Positions 22,100-33,851 of a stretch of 64,000 nt of DNA are shown here, piece after piece (the stretch's first letter is position 1; each line of letters starts with the position of its first letter). Origin of the DNA: Hydrangea macrophylla (Eukaryota; Streptophyta; Magnoliopsida; Cornales; Hydrangeaceae); assembly GCA_033977485.1 (NCBI GenBank), contig CM066987.1, forward strand, positions 84,935,588-84,999,587, in the 5' to 3' direction. The notes under the pieces were generated by a model that was given only the letters and a program-made list of their open reading frames with translations, was not told the DNA's origin and made no database searches. Position numbers and translations under genes: made by a program.

Positions 22100-22460
22100 A
22101 GTGATGAAATTATGATTGTGGTGAATACTTTCATAAACTTCCCATGTTTGACATCCATGACTAAAAGTGGTGAAATTTCACCATTATTTTAAAATGTGCT
22201 AAAAACAGTGGTAAAATTTCATCACTGTTTTAAAATGTGCTAAAAACAGTGGTGAAATTTCACAACTTTTCAAGACCAAAGCTGGCAAGAATTTTTTTTT
22301 TTTTTTTTATTTGCTCAAAATATATCAACAATGGTACTAGTTTTGTAGCTCTTATCGACACGATTCCAATAGTATAAATTTACGCAAAATAGAGTTGTAA
22401 ATCAAAAGTTATGGAGGTTCAAAGTTTAAAAAATATTTTTGAAATAGAGTTTTATATATA
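22100..22460. repeat. GTGGTGAAATTTCACCAC repeats, copy A of a dispersed element
   Basis: Three units with AAAACAGTGGTGAAATTTCA and TTTTAAAATGTGCT fill 22165-22268. The segment has an inverted partner and a direct partner in 23220-23510. Confidence 0.7.
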
Positions 22461-22483
22461 TGTGTCACGACCCATCCCACTAC

Positions 22484-23134
22484 CAGGGCCTGCCCTGGGG
22501 GAAAGCCGGCAAAGCGGCCGCTTTGGGCCCCCAGATAATTAGCTAATTTAAGGGCCCCATTTTTGGTACTAGCTTTGCATTTCTATATTGGGCCCTTATA
22601 AACTTACTATAACCTAGCCTAATAATGGCCCCAATCCAAACTAAAATGACCAAAATTTTCACATATAAAACTACAGAGCTAAGCCAAACAAACCTCCAGA
22701 ATAAGACTATATTTTTTAAATGGAGAATAAGTTATTTTACTATTAAAAAAAAGACTAATTGATCAACTCATAATGTGATACACTTTTAATAAATAAATAA
22801 ATAAATCAGTGTATCGAAAAAATGTTAGAAAATTAGGTTTTTTTCAATTCCTCCAATTCCTTTTAGTTTTAGCCCAAACAAACCCTCCAGTTGTAAGTTG
22901 TTTTCAATTTATAGTTTGGTTTCAAATTATTGGTTGTTCAAATAAGTTTTTAATTATGTTTGCAAGTTGTTAGAACATTTTGCAATGTGACATTGAAAAC
23001 CAATATATACGCATAATTATGTATACGTAGACTCCAAAATAATCGTCGGAGGCGCTGTCCACGATTGCCCGTATAACCCCGGGCCCCATTTTAAAAGTTT
23101 GCTTTGGACCCCCTAAAGCTCAGGGCCGGCCCTG
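22484..23134. mobile_element. Non-autonomous hAT element, 651 bp
   Basis: Terminal inverted repeats CAGGGCCTGCCCTG and CAGGGCCGGCCCTG. An exact 8 bp target duplication, CCCACTAC, flanks it at 22476-22483 and 23135-23142. Length and duplication fit the hAT superfamily. No transposase frame, so mobilised in trans. Confidence 0.93.
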
Positions 23135-23142
23135 CCCACTAC

Positions 23143-24523
23143 GCGTGGAAATAGGATACGTGGCACGCCACCAAAGCTCAAACATTCATCAAATAACTAT
23201 ACGCAGCAGAAAAATAACTTGTGGTGAAATTTGACCACCTTTAATTCCGGATGTCAAAACATGTGAAGTTTAAGAAAGTATTCACCACAATCATAATTTC
23301 ATCACTTTGATATTTAAAATAAAAATAAAAATAATTTCTCCACAAGTGGTGAAATTTTACCAGTGTTTTGAAGAACAAGGCATGTAAAAAATTCATGCTT
23401 TCTTTTTTGCTCAAAACATATCAATAATGGTGCTAGTTTTATAGTTCTCAAAAGTTATGAAGATTTAAAGTTTGAAAAATATTTTTAAAATGAGGTTGTA
23501 TCTAGTAAGGTTGAGCGGCTTCAAATCAAAGGCCCTATGGCCACTGGTCCTTCATTAACTGGCCACATGTCCTTCAAAAAGCCACTTGTCCTTGGTTTTC
23601 AAAATTTTCTTACGCGCCACGAGTGTGTGTCGCGCGGGTGTGACAGGGGTTATGTTGGAATTTTTATTTTATTTTGTCCTTTTTTCTAAGATATTTATTT
23701 AGGAAGTGACTTAAACTAAAGTGAAAATAATTAGTGGTCCTTAAATCACTATATTTCCCTAACTAGCGATCCTCATCTAATTTTTCTTTATTTTATTTTA
23801 TTTCCTTCATTTTTTGCTTTTTACCTTCTTTCTTTCAAAGAACTTCAAATGACGTTTCCCAGGAATCTACATAAATTTCAAAGCCCAACATCACTTTAAA
23901 AATTCAATAACTCCAATTTTGAATTTTGTACCTCATATTTACCACCTCGGCCACCCAACCATGGTTTAGCCTACACACATATCCCGTGTGTCTCCTAACA
24001 TAATTCTAACGTCCACTTCGGCACCAAACTCCCTAGGGGTATAACAGGACTTTAGCCTTAGACCGAAAGGTTAGATATTACGTAACGACGTCAAAAATAA
24101 TCTGTGTTTATCTATCATAAGACAAACAATTATAGTCGGGTACAAGGCTATTAATATCACACAGTAAAGGCCAAATATACACAATAATAATTCCGGAGAT
24201 CACTTAGTACCGATGGCCAAACCACACAAAATGGAGTAGTGGTGAACTATAAGGATTTTCCTTCCATTTAAATTTCTTTTAAAGACTTCACACAGACCAT
24301 CACACTGCCACGTTTTCACAAAGCCCAACATCACAAGAAACTTCATATATATCTCCAACTAAATTTACGTTAAAACGTATTAATGGGTACGAGTTCACAC
24401 AAAAACATAATCCACATACACCTTTACACAGTCACTATTTCACGAAGCCTATTATACATGAGAACTCATATATCTCCAAATATAAATACATTAATTCTTA
24501 TAATGAGCACAAAATAACCCAAG
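23143..24523. other. Intergenic DNA, old repeat debris, no gene seen
   Basis: Contains copy B of the GTGGTGAAATTT element (23220-23510). TGTCACGACCC at 22463, just before the hAT insertion, looks like the start of an old chromovirus-type LTR that may run through here. No usable reading frame. Confidence 0.4.
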
Positions 24524-25805
24524 TGTTGGCCCAAATATGGAAACCTTAGAAGGGGGTGAATAATGTTTTAGCGGAATTTTAACCTTTTAAAAACATAATA
24601 GCAAATTAAGCACAATCACAAGAAATTATGTAAAGAGATAAGGGAAGAGATACTTGCAAACCAATTTTTCAAGTGGTTCGGCAATCGCACCCCGCGGCCA
24701 AGTCCACCCCTCAAGAACACCTCTTGAGAATTCCTTTACTCCGATCTACTTCACGGGTGTAGACCAAACCGTTACAAGAGCCTCCAATCTCTCCCAAATA
24801 AGAAAACCTCTTCTTTGCAATCAAGGGTTACTAACCCTCACTCTTTACAAATTGATTTGAAAACAAATTGAAACTCTCTATATAGAGTGGATAATATAAA
24901 TAAAGCTCACTACAATTGGTCTCTCAAGAAATACAATTGAAAGATTTTGAGCAAATTGATAAACTCACACAACTAGGGCTCAAATGATAATGTTTAAAGA
25001 TCAAAGAGATGTGTGATCAATACTATATTTTCCAATCAAAATCTCAACCCCAAATAGCTTGGGAAAACATGTATTCATAGGCCTTGGAAGATTATAGCCG
25101 TTAGTGGCAAGTTTGGTAATTAAAAGCCCCTCTAAAAACTAGCCGTTATTGCCTTCCAGGTCGCTTCAGTCGACTGGGCCTTGAAGCAGTCGACTGAGAT
25201 GTGTTTACAGAGGGTTCTTTTTTAATTCTACTCACTTCGGTCGACTGCATCGGGCCTTCAGTCCACGGCCCCTCCCTGTTTGACAGTCTGAGACATCTCC
25301 ACCAAAATGGCCATAACTCCCTCTACAAAACTCGGATTTTTGATCCGTTTGATGTTTTGAAAAATAGGTTCAAATACCTTTCCAACCATATAAGATTCAG
25401 CATTTAATTATTTTCCAATTAGTTGGGGCATTGCTTTAAAGATAACCTACTTAAAATTTATTTCCAAAACTTTAACTTTTAGAATTTGTTTGAGCCCCTA
25501 TGAGTGTGAGATCAAGATGCCTTATAATGATGGTCCTAGACTTCAACCAAGGATGAAATATCTTCAAGTCTTCAAGCTTGATCCTTGTTGAGCTCCTTGT
25601 AATTTTGATCTAAATCAATTAAATCTCATGCACACAAAGATGTTAAAAACATTGATACAAAATTATTACATGAGATTATATATAAACATAAAAATGACTA
25701 TGATAATAACAAGGAATGAAACAATATGAATCATGTAATTATCATAGCATATTTGACATCATCAAAACATAATTAAATATGCCTTAATATACCTTAAGGC
25801 TAACA
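24524..25805. mobile_element. Solo LTR, 1282 bp, probably copia
   Basis: Starts TGTTGGCCCAA, ends GGCTAACA, and is flanked by the exact 5 bp duplication CCAAG (24519-24523 and 25806-25810). No internal domain is present, so it is the product of LTR-LTR recombination. Inside are several CAGTCGACTG-like sites (about 25168-25250). Short frames within it are not genes. Confidence 0.85.
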
Positions 25806-25810
25806 CCAAG

Positions 25811-27912
25811 TACATAATTAAGCAAATAAGCACTTTTTAACCGCATTAAACTGCTACTGTAATTTTAATTTTTTTGCCCAAACGAATAAAAATTTCCTAA
25901 AAATTAGGAAAAACTTCATTGGACGAAAAGTGTGCAGAATCACGTTTTACATGGGACGCGAGACAGAATCTTAAAATACGTAACACATGAACATATAAAA
26001 TTTATTTACTTTCAGCACCCTTTTAAATCAAAGTTTCCAAAGTCTTTTAGGGTTTACTTCTTTAATATCACGGATGATCATCAAGACCCACAAATGCTAA
26101 TAAAAGATTAATCAATCTATAACATGTAAGTGCCAATATATTCACATAGTTGTCATGCTCACATGGATATTTGTTTGTTCACAACAAAATAAAAATCGCA
26201 ATACACAATTTAGGGATACCACAATAATGATATATATATATTATAGAATATATATTCATAGCAACAAATACATACTTGTATATACATGTGTACCCATGTA
26301 CACATGGCTGAAATTAACTCACCTTATTGGGGTTTTAGGACCAATGATGTATACGCAAGCCAAGCCTAAAGTTCCACTTTTCTTGTATTTCTTCTTCTTC
26401 TTCTTTTTCTTCTTCTCAGGATTGCCTCTTCTCTCTTTTCTTTTCTTTTCTTGTAATGATTAAACCTATGGTTTATAAAATATATACATATATATATATA
26501 TATATGTAACACATCCAAATAAATATTGAAATCCCGTTTTTAGTCTAAGGGTCTCACAAAAACGCTTCATATGGGTCCAAAAATGCATTCTAAAGTGACA
26601 AAATGATTAGCCCAATGTATACCCATGACCCCGGGCACTAAATTTCTATGTTAAGCACACTACTATACATACTAATGACCCGTACACGCTGCTTCATCAT
26701 TTTTATTAGGACATACACACAGTTAATGTCTAATACTTGAAAATAATAATATAAAAATTACTAAAAGCACTTAGAAAATTAGGATTGTTACAATACAGGT
26801 TAAAGTTCCTGGCTATACCGACTTGTACTCAATTGGATAGTTTTTTTTCATTTCTTGAAGGTAAAAATAAAAATCATCTTATCAAATTCTCTCAAGATGA
26901 CTAATACCACAGCACTCCCATGGGATAAGATAGTCCTTCATATGGACTATTTATTTAAAATGGACTATTAGTCACTATTAGTCACTTGTTTTGTGCATCT
27001 AGCATTACTCATTACACAAAAGTCCACCCAATCCTGCCCCAGTCTGCAAAAGGTGGTTAAAATCGTGTTTTTTAAAAATCATGGAAACTAGGCGTTATAC
27101 CCGTGCTATTGCAAGGGTCCACGGAAGCAGAAGTTGACGAACCTTAAAATGATGGGATATTTGCATTTCAGTCAATTGTTGTATGAAATTTAAAGTTCAA
27201 TCTGCTCATTTTTTAAAATTTAAAAATATACATATCAATAATAATTAAAAAAAATTAAAAGTCGTCAATTAAATTTTTTTTAAATAGTGTGCAAGTCTGA
27301 ATAGTTATTTGTGTTTTTAGCGTTTTGAATTTGCACCAAATATTGAGAAAAATTGCACCCGACTTTAAAACGAGTGACTCTCTGTATTCTAGAGAGTCGC
27401 TCCCAAGGTTCAAAAGTTGCTCCCAACATATAAAAAGTTGCTCTAAAACATCATGTAAAATTTGATGAATTTTTTATTTTAAAATAAATTTTGACATTGT
27501 TTTATTTTTGAAAAAATAATAGACTTGACTTTTAAATTCTAAACCAAAAAAAAAAAAAGGACTGAAACTTAATTATTCCTAAAATGATATTCAATAACAC
27601 CACCACAATTTGATTGGATTGGTTGGAAAAGTTTGTGCTGTGATATGGGGAAAATATTCCTTATAATGTTGATATTGGGTGTCTTGTTGTAAGGGTGTTG
27701 TTTTTCCTGATTTTATGAGACACGAATATTCAAATAGTGAGATTTCATTGACTTCTTGATGGAAAGTTTCATTGACTACTGAATGTGTGCATTTCCATTT
27801 TAAGTTGACAATTCACACCAATTCTCTTTAACTATAAAACTCCATACGTATATGTACCGAAAAAATTGTGAGATTGCTCTAAATATTGTTAGTGTTGGCA
27901 CATGTTCAGTAA
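25811..27912. other. Intergenic DNA, no gene seen
   Basis: AT-rich, with a CTT-rich run (26390-26420), a TA microsatellite (about 26485-26507) and a short AGAGAGTCGCTCC/GTTGCTCCC repeat zone (27370-27440). GGATTGTTACA ending at 26792 could be the far end of the old LTR suspected at 22463. Nothing coding is supported. Confidence 0.5.
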
Positions 27913-28381
27913 GAGTATCCACAGTGGGTATTATTTTATACAATAAACTTAAGGCTAGTTTGGATGGGGACGCTTGTAATGGGTCATTGGTACAACAGTA
28001 TACAACAATGGAACTTAAGGAAACTTAAGTTTAGTGTACAGCTAAGTTCAGCTATTGTACAAGGCTGACGGCACAAGGAGAACCGTGAGGCTCCAAACGG
28101 CACACATTGTGCCGTGTGATATCCAGACGACACAATGTGTGCTGTGTGATATCACACGGCACAATGTGTGCCGTGTGAAGTTGTCACTTTTATAAAGCCG
28201 TGTGATATCACACGGCACACATTGTGCCGCCTACTCTCACACGGCACACTGTGTGACGTTTGATATCACACACGGCACTCACATTGCCGTTTGAACAAAT
28301 ACCCATTGCGAGTGTATTTCATCTGTACACTAAACTTACCAAACATCAGCCTTAAGTTTGCTATACCCGTTGTAGATGCTC
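27913..28381. mobile_element. Tourist-like MITE, 469 bp, with palindrome cluster
   Basis: Inverted ends GAGTATCCACAGTGGGTAT and GAGCATCTACAACGGGTAT, followed inside by AAACTTAAGGCT on both arms. TAA target duplications are at 27910-27912 and 28382-28384, as for PIF/Harbinger elements. The middle (28060-28290) is packed with CACACGGCACA/TGTGCCGTGTG sites, including a perfect 20 bp palindrome at 28197-28216. Confidence 0.85.
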
Positions 28382-28704
28382 TAAGAACACTAATTTCCAG
28401 AGGAGTAAAACTTAAAACACCACTATAAAAAATTGTCTCCGTAGCCAATAGCTTTCAACACGTAATCTATACTAATATAGAAAGAGAAAGGGAGATGTAC
28501 CAAAAAGGTTTTTCTCAAATCAATTATTAGTTATTACAATAAAACTTACAAAATTTCCAACTGAAAATATTTTCACAAAGTAATAAAATGTAATTTCAAA
28601 ATGTTTTTTTAAAGAAAACTAGCTTCTCTCAGCCACCCATACCCACTTTCTTTCTCTTGCACTCATATAATGAGTGGCACTCCTCTAGTAAAATATAAGA
28701 ATAA

Positions 28705-28985
28705 GGGTGTGTTTGATAACCCAATTAAGTGCTAAAAATGAAAATTTTCAACACTTATTTCTTTTCAGTGCATTTGATAATGTACCACTTAATTGAAAAA
28801 GCAGTCAAAAATTCACTAAAAACTTTAAGTCAAAATTTTCTATTGAAAATAATCACTAAATGCAATCTATTTTCGTACTTAAACACTGTTTTCAGTATTG
28901 GAAATGCAATCGCTTAATATATTCAGTACTTAAAATTCAGCACTTAATTTTCAGTACTTAATTTTCAATTTTATCAAGCATACCC
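28705..28985. mobile_element. Tourist-like MITE, 281 bp
   Basis: GGGTGTGTTTGATAA at the left pairs with the right end TTATCAAGCATACCC. Subterminal AATTAAGTGCTAAAAATGAA has an inverted partner. TAA occurs at 28702-28704 and 28986-28988. It abuts the next MITE. Confidence 0.85.
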
Positions 28986-28988
28986 TAA

Positions 28989-29785
28989 GGGCACGTTTGG
29001 TAGGCAGGAATGGAATGGACTCAGGAATGGAATGAAACAGGAATGAAATAGCAATAGTCATTATATTCCTCTGTTTGGCTAAGTTTCTAGGAATTAAATG
29101 CCAATTACATTCCACTTTGGGTTTTAAACAATCAATTAGTGGAATAAAATCAGATTTAAGCAAAATATTTTATATTTGTACAAAATATTTATGGTACAAA
29201 CATTCAGTATTATTTATGCAATATTTTGAATTTTTGAATTTTTAAAATATTTTTTAGCCTAAATAGTTAATATTTAGTTTTTTTATGAAATAATATTACA
29301 TTTTTAACAATTTTAGTTCACCTTATTTTTATTCAACTATTTGCAAAATCTCTTTAAAAATTTAATATGTTTGCTAGTTATAATTAAATTTTTTTTAGTC
29401 CAATGTTAACTTTAATAATTATTTTATGATTTTTTTAGTATGAATAATATTTAATCAAAATATTTAATATTTTATAAAAAATTAATATTTAAAAAAGTAT
29501 TTAATATATTTTTTAATATTTTAAATAATATTTAATATATACATATTTTTATAAAATATATTTTAAGAAAAAGTTTTATATTTTACAATTATAGTAAATC
29601 ATGTGGGAATGGAATGAGCATTCCTTGGGTTTTGGCAATGAATGCCCATTCCTGCTCAAGTAGGAATGACCATTCCAAAAGGAATGCTCATTCCACTGCA
29701 TTTGCTCACACAAAACACAGGAATGGAATGAACCCAGGAATGACCATTCCATTCCAAGGTGCATTCCTGCCTACCAAACGTGCCC
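28989..29785. mobile_element. Tourist-like MITE, 797 bp, GGAATG-rich ends
   Basis: Perfect 24 bp inverted ends, starting GGGCACGTTTGGTAGGCAGG. TAA duplications at 28986-28988 and 29786-29788; the left one is shared with the preceding element. Ends are rich in GGAATG/CATTCC; the centre is very AT-rich. Non-coding. Confidence 0.9.
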
Positions 29786-29794
29786 TAAGTCCTT

Positions 29795-29948
29795 GAGCAC
29801 AAACAAATCTCACAAACACAATTCACAAACACTACAATGTGTCTATTTCTCTCCTGGTGAGGTCCACTGACACTATGGGATCCACAGAGAAGAGAGATGG
29901 ACACATTATGGTGTTTGTAGATTGCGTTTGTAAAATTTGTTCGTGCCC
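29795..29948. mobile_element. Hairpin MITE, ACAAACAC family, about 154 bp
   Basis: GAGCACAAACAAATCTCACA is matched by the complement of TTTGTAAAATTTGTTCGTGC at the other end. The middle has ATGGGATCCAC as in 21862-22076. Target duplication not clear. Confidence 0.65.
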
Positions 29949-30873
29949 AAAGACTTACTCAAAATATAATACGAATATAAATAAGGTAAAAAATATTTTT
30001 CTCCCTCAAACTATACCCTACCCTGATTCACATTTGCAATCTGATCCTCGATCTTCAAAACGATGCAATGTCAAACTTAAATTATGAATCGCCTTGCAAT
30101 GTCACAGATGTCAACTCCTGTGACATTCTGTCAAAAAAAACTCAAAAGTTGGTTCCGTGGGGGTACAAGAGTAATTTTGTGGGACCAAAATGCAACGCAA
30201 TTGATAATTTAGGGTAATAAATAAGAAAGAAAAAACAATGGGAATGAAACTCTTTTAATGGAGATCCTGGCCAAAGGTTGATAATTTATTATTTCAAGTT
30301 TATTTGTCACCAAGATGAACTTGCAATGTCTGTCAGCACATCTAATTTCCCGTTTAGGACTTGATATCGAAAAAGAACTATATACTAATGTAATTATTTT
30401 TATATTGTTTGAAATTCCATTGTATAAGTTGTGGACATCTTTTTCCTTTCTATTTTTTGGCTAGCAATGTATCTTAGCTGGTGTCAGATACTTTGTGGTG
30501 TTTAAATTTGCTGCAATACGATTGTATTGTATTTAATTCTTTTTTTTGTTGTGAAATCCTAAAAATTAATAAATGCTTAATAATCTGAGCCAGGTTTTTT
30601 GGTCTGGAGGCCTAAACTGTTCGGGTACTACACCCTGGAGAAGAATTTTTTTTGGGACTTTTTAAAAATTTTTGCTAAATTTTTTTGAAGGACTACTTAT
30701 TATACATAGATTCCTCAATTCAAGTCACAAAAGTACCCCAGTTCAATATTCACAAATATCCCTTAAAAAAACAAAAATCACAAATATTTCTCAATTCTAT
30801 TTTTTTTTTTTTTTTTTAGTTAACATATTCCCCAATTAAAAGGGGAAAAAAAATGTAGAATTAGGGTTAAGTG
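29949..30873. other. Intergenic DNA upstream of the B3-like gene
   Basis: AT-rich with no supported coding frame. The last part (about 30780-30873) is the immediate promoter region of the gene at 30955. Confidence 0.5.
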
Positions 30874-30883
30874 TATATAAATA
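30874..30883 (+). promoter_or_regulatory. TATA box of the B3-like gene
   Basis: TATATAAATA lies 72 bp before the ATG, followed by a CT-rich stretch (TCTCTCTCCTCTAGC) where transcription would start, near 30905. Placement fits a plant core promoter. Confidence 0.6.
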
Positions 30884-30954
30884 GTCCCATCTCTCTCCTC
30901 TAGCTCACTCCTAGGATATAATAGCAGAAAGGCGGCGCAAATATAGAGATAGCA

Positions 30955-31380
30955 ATGGCTGATTTGATACGTCGATCGGTCCAGCCAGGTGACGAAAATA
31001 TACCAGATTACCCACTTGATGCTTTCCCCTTGCCACCTGGAGTGGTGATGACATCATACCTCAGCCGAAAGGTGTTTGGAGACACTGGAAGCACCCAGTT
31101 CGCGTTGCCAGGAGCCCGAGCGAAGGCATGGATGAACCAAGTTGTGGGTAAAGAGCTAATGAAGAGGCCTGGTATTGTGGCCACAGTGCGCTCAGAGGCT
31201 GCTAGGCCCAAACAAATCCCAATCAAATACAAACATGGAAAGATCAGGTTCTACTCCCCTTGGAAGAAAGTGGCAGAAACCAACAACTATGGTCCAGACG
31301 ACGAGCTCGATATATGGACCTACCAAGCCGGAGGTACACACACATTGGTGGTGGCTGTCCGTGACAACCAAGAAGAGTGA
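30955..31380 (+). CDS. Small single-exon host protein, probable B3-like domain
   Basis: 141 codons from ATG (ACAATGGC context) to TGA at 31378-31380, without introns. After a short N-terminus, residues of about 38-130 resemble a plant B3 DNA-binding fold: a basic strand (SYLSRKVF), a hydrophobic LP turn (FALPGARA), then FYSPWKKVAETNNYG, DDELDIWTYQ and THTLVVAV. The W..V.E.N then D-E-L-x-I-W pattern is what B3 and DUF313-type proteins show near their end. B3 proteins are usually nuclear transcription factors; a single short domain could bind DNA or be a divergent copy. The TATA box upstream and MITE-rich surroundings fit a real but isolated gene. Assignment is from motif resemblance only. Confidence 0.5.
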   Translation: MADLIRRSVQPGDENIPDYPLDAFPLPPGVVMTSYLSRKVFGDTGSTQFALPGARAKAWMNQVVGKELMKRPGIVATVRSEAARPKQIPIKYKHGKIRFYSPWKKVAETNNYGPDDELDIWTYQAGGTHTLVVAVRDNQEE

Positions 31381-32014
31381 GATGAGACTACAACACTAGG
31401 TTTCTCTGTTTGTAATGACTCTTTTGTTTTTGCTTTGGTTTTTTTTTTTTTTTTTTTTTATTAAAATTTCAATCAAAACCTCTACAGGGCTCAGTGTGTG
31501 TTTTTCTATTTACAGACAGGTTACACTGTAGCATGTTTTCAATATCCTACCCTTTTGCGTTTCCTTTCATCATCTGACCACCTATAATGGATGAGCATTT
31601 TAATTTCATATTTCTTTGATCAGTACTTTCTGAAGAGGGATTCATACCAAACAGAGTTGCGATACATCATAAATTAAAGCTACAGGTCATAAAAATATAT
31701 GCAATCTTCAGTCATAAAGTTTATAATCTATCAATCTAAAGGACCATTACCCACCCACAAACTGGTCACAAGCCTATCCTTTTGCATAAAGCAGCTGCGC
31801 TTCAAACTTGAACCCGTGGGGGGTCGATAACTTGTCAACCCGGACTTTTACCATTGCATTGAACCAATTCTATAACATATTTTGGCTATTTACTAGATTA
31901 GAAAAATAAAGCAAATCGAGCAATACTTGCGATGAACCATCCAAACTAAGAATAATACACAAAAATATCAAATTATCAGTTAAATAATCCTCTTTTGTAG
32001 GGACATTTTATTAT
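31381..32014. other. 3' flank of the B3-like gene and downstream end of the minus-strand gene
   Basis: Contains a T-run (31440-31459) and AT-rich sequence. No further frame is supported. The 3' UTRs of two converging genes probably lie here. Confidence 0.4.
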
Positions 32015-32116
32015 TTATAGAACACTGATCAACATAAGAAACCTGAGTACTCTGAAATACCTACTGTCTGACGAGTACGTCGAGTAGTCTGGAAGGTACT
32101 TTGTGAACCGATAATC
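32015..32116 (-). CDS. Candidate last coding exon of an unidentified minus-strand gene
   Basis: On the minus strand, ATGGCTCCAG (acceptor at 32118-32117) is followed by 33 codons beginning DYRFTKYLPDYSTYSSDSRY and a TAA at 32017-32015. The exon starts in phase 0, which fits the phase-0 end of the exon at 33751-33851. The acceptor has a weak pyrimidine tract, so this is the least certain of the three linked exons. A 938 bp hAT element (32465-33402) lies in the intron between them. Protein family not recognised. Confidence 0.35.
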   Translation of the reverse strand, partial: DYRFTKYLPDYSTYSSDSRYFRVLRFLMLISVL

Positions 32117-32464
32117 CTGGAGCCATCATATGAAATCATTAATGAGACGAGAACATGGCAGTGAAATGAGAGACCATCAAAAGAAAGATTTCTATGGAGC
32201 AGTTTAGGGGCAAACCAAGGAAAAATGAACCAAAGAATCCAATAACTCATCATTAAGCTAGGTCCAGGGCTGCAACCCAGTAAATAGTTTATTTGACCTT
32301 ATTCACATAGAGAGGAATTAATATATCAAAGTGGTTTTGAATGCAGTAATGAAGAGATATAGCAAAAACACAAAGGATGGAGAGCCAGTTTGGGCTTGCT
32401 TATTTGGTACCCACTACCCACAATCACTTATTTGAAATTACTGAAAGATTTGAGTCCATTTGGC

Positions 32465-33043
32465 TAGGGCTGCTTAAAATCCACCCCCGCCCACCCGACT
32501 CACCCGAGCCCTTTTTTCGGTTTTTAAACATAGTGGGTGGAATCACGGGTATTGGGGGTGGAACCCGATCAATTCAGGTGGAGTCACGGGTCTTGGGAGT
32601 GTTCATCCAATGAAACAACTATGTCATAAAAGAATTTTAAATATTTTTTTATATATTCTGATTAGGTTAGAAATTGTAGGTATATATAGTCTTTATACCA
32701 CTTTAGGGCTAGAAATTGAATATCTGCCTCTCTTACTCCACGCACCACCACCACCACTACACACCACCCATCTCCTCCCGTCGCTATCCACCGCCACTTC
32801 CAGCCTCTTTTGTCCTCGCCTTTCTCGTCGTCGCCAGAGGTGGTCTCATTAATATAGTAATGCCCCTAGCTTGCGCCCTATTTGAGACTAAGGCAAGTTT
32901 GACCGAAACGGGATCATGAAGGCCACGATCTCAATCGCACTTGCACACACAAACCCCTTCTCGAAAATCTGCAGTCACACGTACCTCGCGGCTCACTATC
33001 TCAGGTATTCCCTATCTAATACTCCACTTCTTCTTCTTCTTCT

Positions 33044-33081
<38 letters not shown>

Positions 33082-33402
33082 ATATATATATATAAATTAT
33101 TTGGTCATACTCTGTTTAGCGCAGAAGTTGATTCATTCTTCAATTTGAGCTATGATTCATTAGAGAAATTGCATTTGTTGGGTTTTAATTAATAGTTTCA
33201 TGTTATATATATTATTTGTGTGTATAAATGTTTGGTCTATCGGGTGAAACCCGAAACCGACCCGACTCCATCTGAAACCAATGAGTTGGTTTCACCCGAC
33301 CATTCGGATGGATGAAGGGTGGTATGTCATGAACCCGAAGGGGTTCGGATGGATGAACGGGTGAGCCCCAAACCCGACTCACCCGACCCATGAGCACCCC
33401 TA
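32465..33402. mobile_element. hAT-like non-autonomous element, 938 bp
   Basis: Ends TAGGGCTGCTTAAAA and (inverted) TAGGGGTGCTCATGG, with ACCCGACTCACCCG segments near both ends. An exact 8 bp duplication, CATTTGGC, flanks it (32457-32464 and 33403-33410). The interior has a CTT/TC run (33027-33079) and gene-like CCACCACC sequence but no transposase frame. Confidence 0.85.
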
Positions 33403-33750
33403 CATTTGGCAAAAATGTTTTCACAGCTTTTCTGAAAATCTGTTCCCACTTTATAGCTAAACAAAACAGCTTAAAGAAGAAGCAGCAAATTGCTAATTTT
33501 TCAAAAATAAATTAAAGAAAAACAATCTTATTCCCACCGCAGTACTGCTCAAAATATGTCTTAATATTAGTTTTTAGAAGAGGCAATTAACTGTAACTCA
33601 CATCAATCAAACTTCTTTCAACGTCTATTAAAGGTTAGTTGGCAAAAAGAGTGACCAATCTTATTGAGATATACACCACAAGTACTGCTACAACAAACAA
33701 ACAAAAATTGGCACACAAGATGTTGAGGAACAAACGAACTAAGAGCTTAC

Positions 33751-33851
33751 CTCGTCAATAACTGCTGCAAGATTTATAACTATATCTGTGTAAATATATT
33801 TCCCCAGAAAATTATCTTTCACAGCAACCATGATTTTTGCAATCGTAGCAC
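33751..33851 (-). CDS. Candidate internal exon, unidentified minus-strand host gene
   Basis: On the minus strand the exon runs from acceptor TAACAACAG to a strong donor GAG|GTAAGC. It is 101 bp; only one frame is open, and the other two are closed by stops. The peptide begins ATIAKIMVAVKDNFLGKYIY and ends NLAAVIDE. Its 5' end supplies the last two bases of a Gly codon, which matches the single G left at the end of the exon at 38557-38649. I do not recognise the family. Intron upstream about 4.7 kb, filled with transposons. Confidence 0.5.

Noticed and set aside
31740..31870. Possible tRNA-derived SINE, with a GGTTCAAGTTTGA box-B-like site on the minus strand
   Set aside because: No matching A box at the right distance, no clear tail or target duplication.
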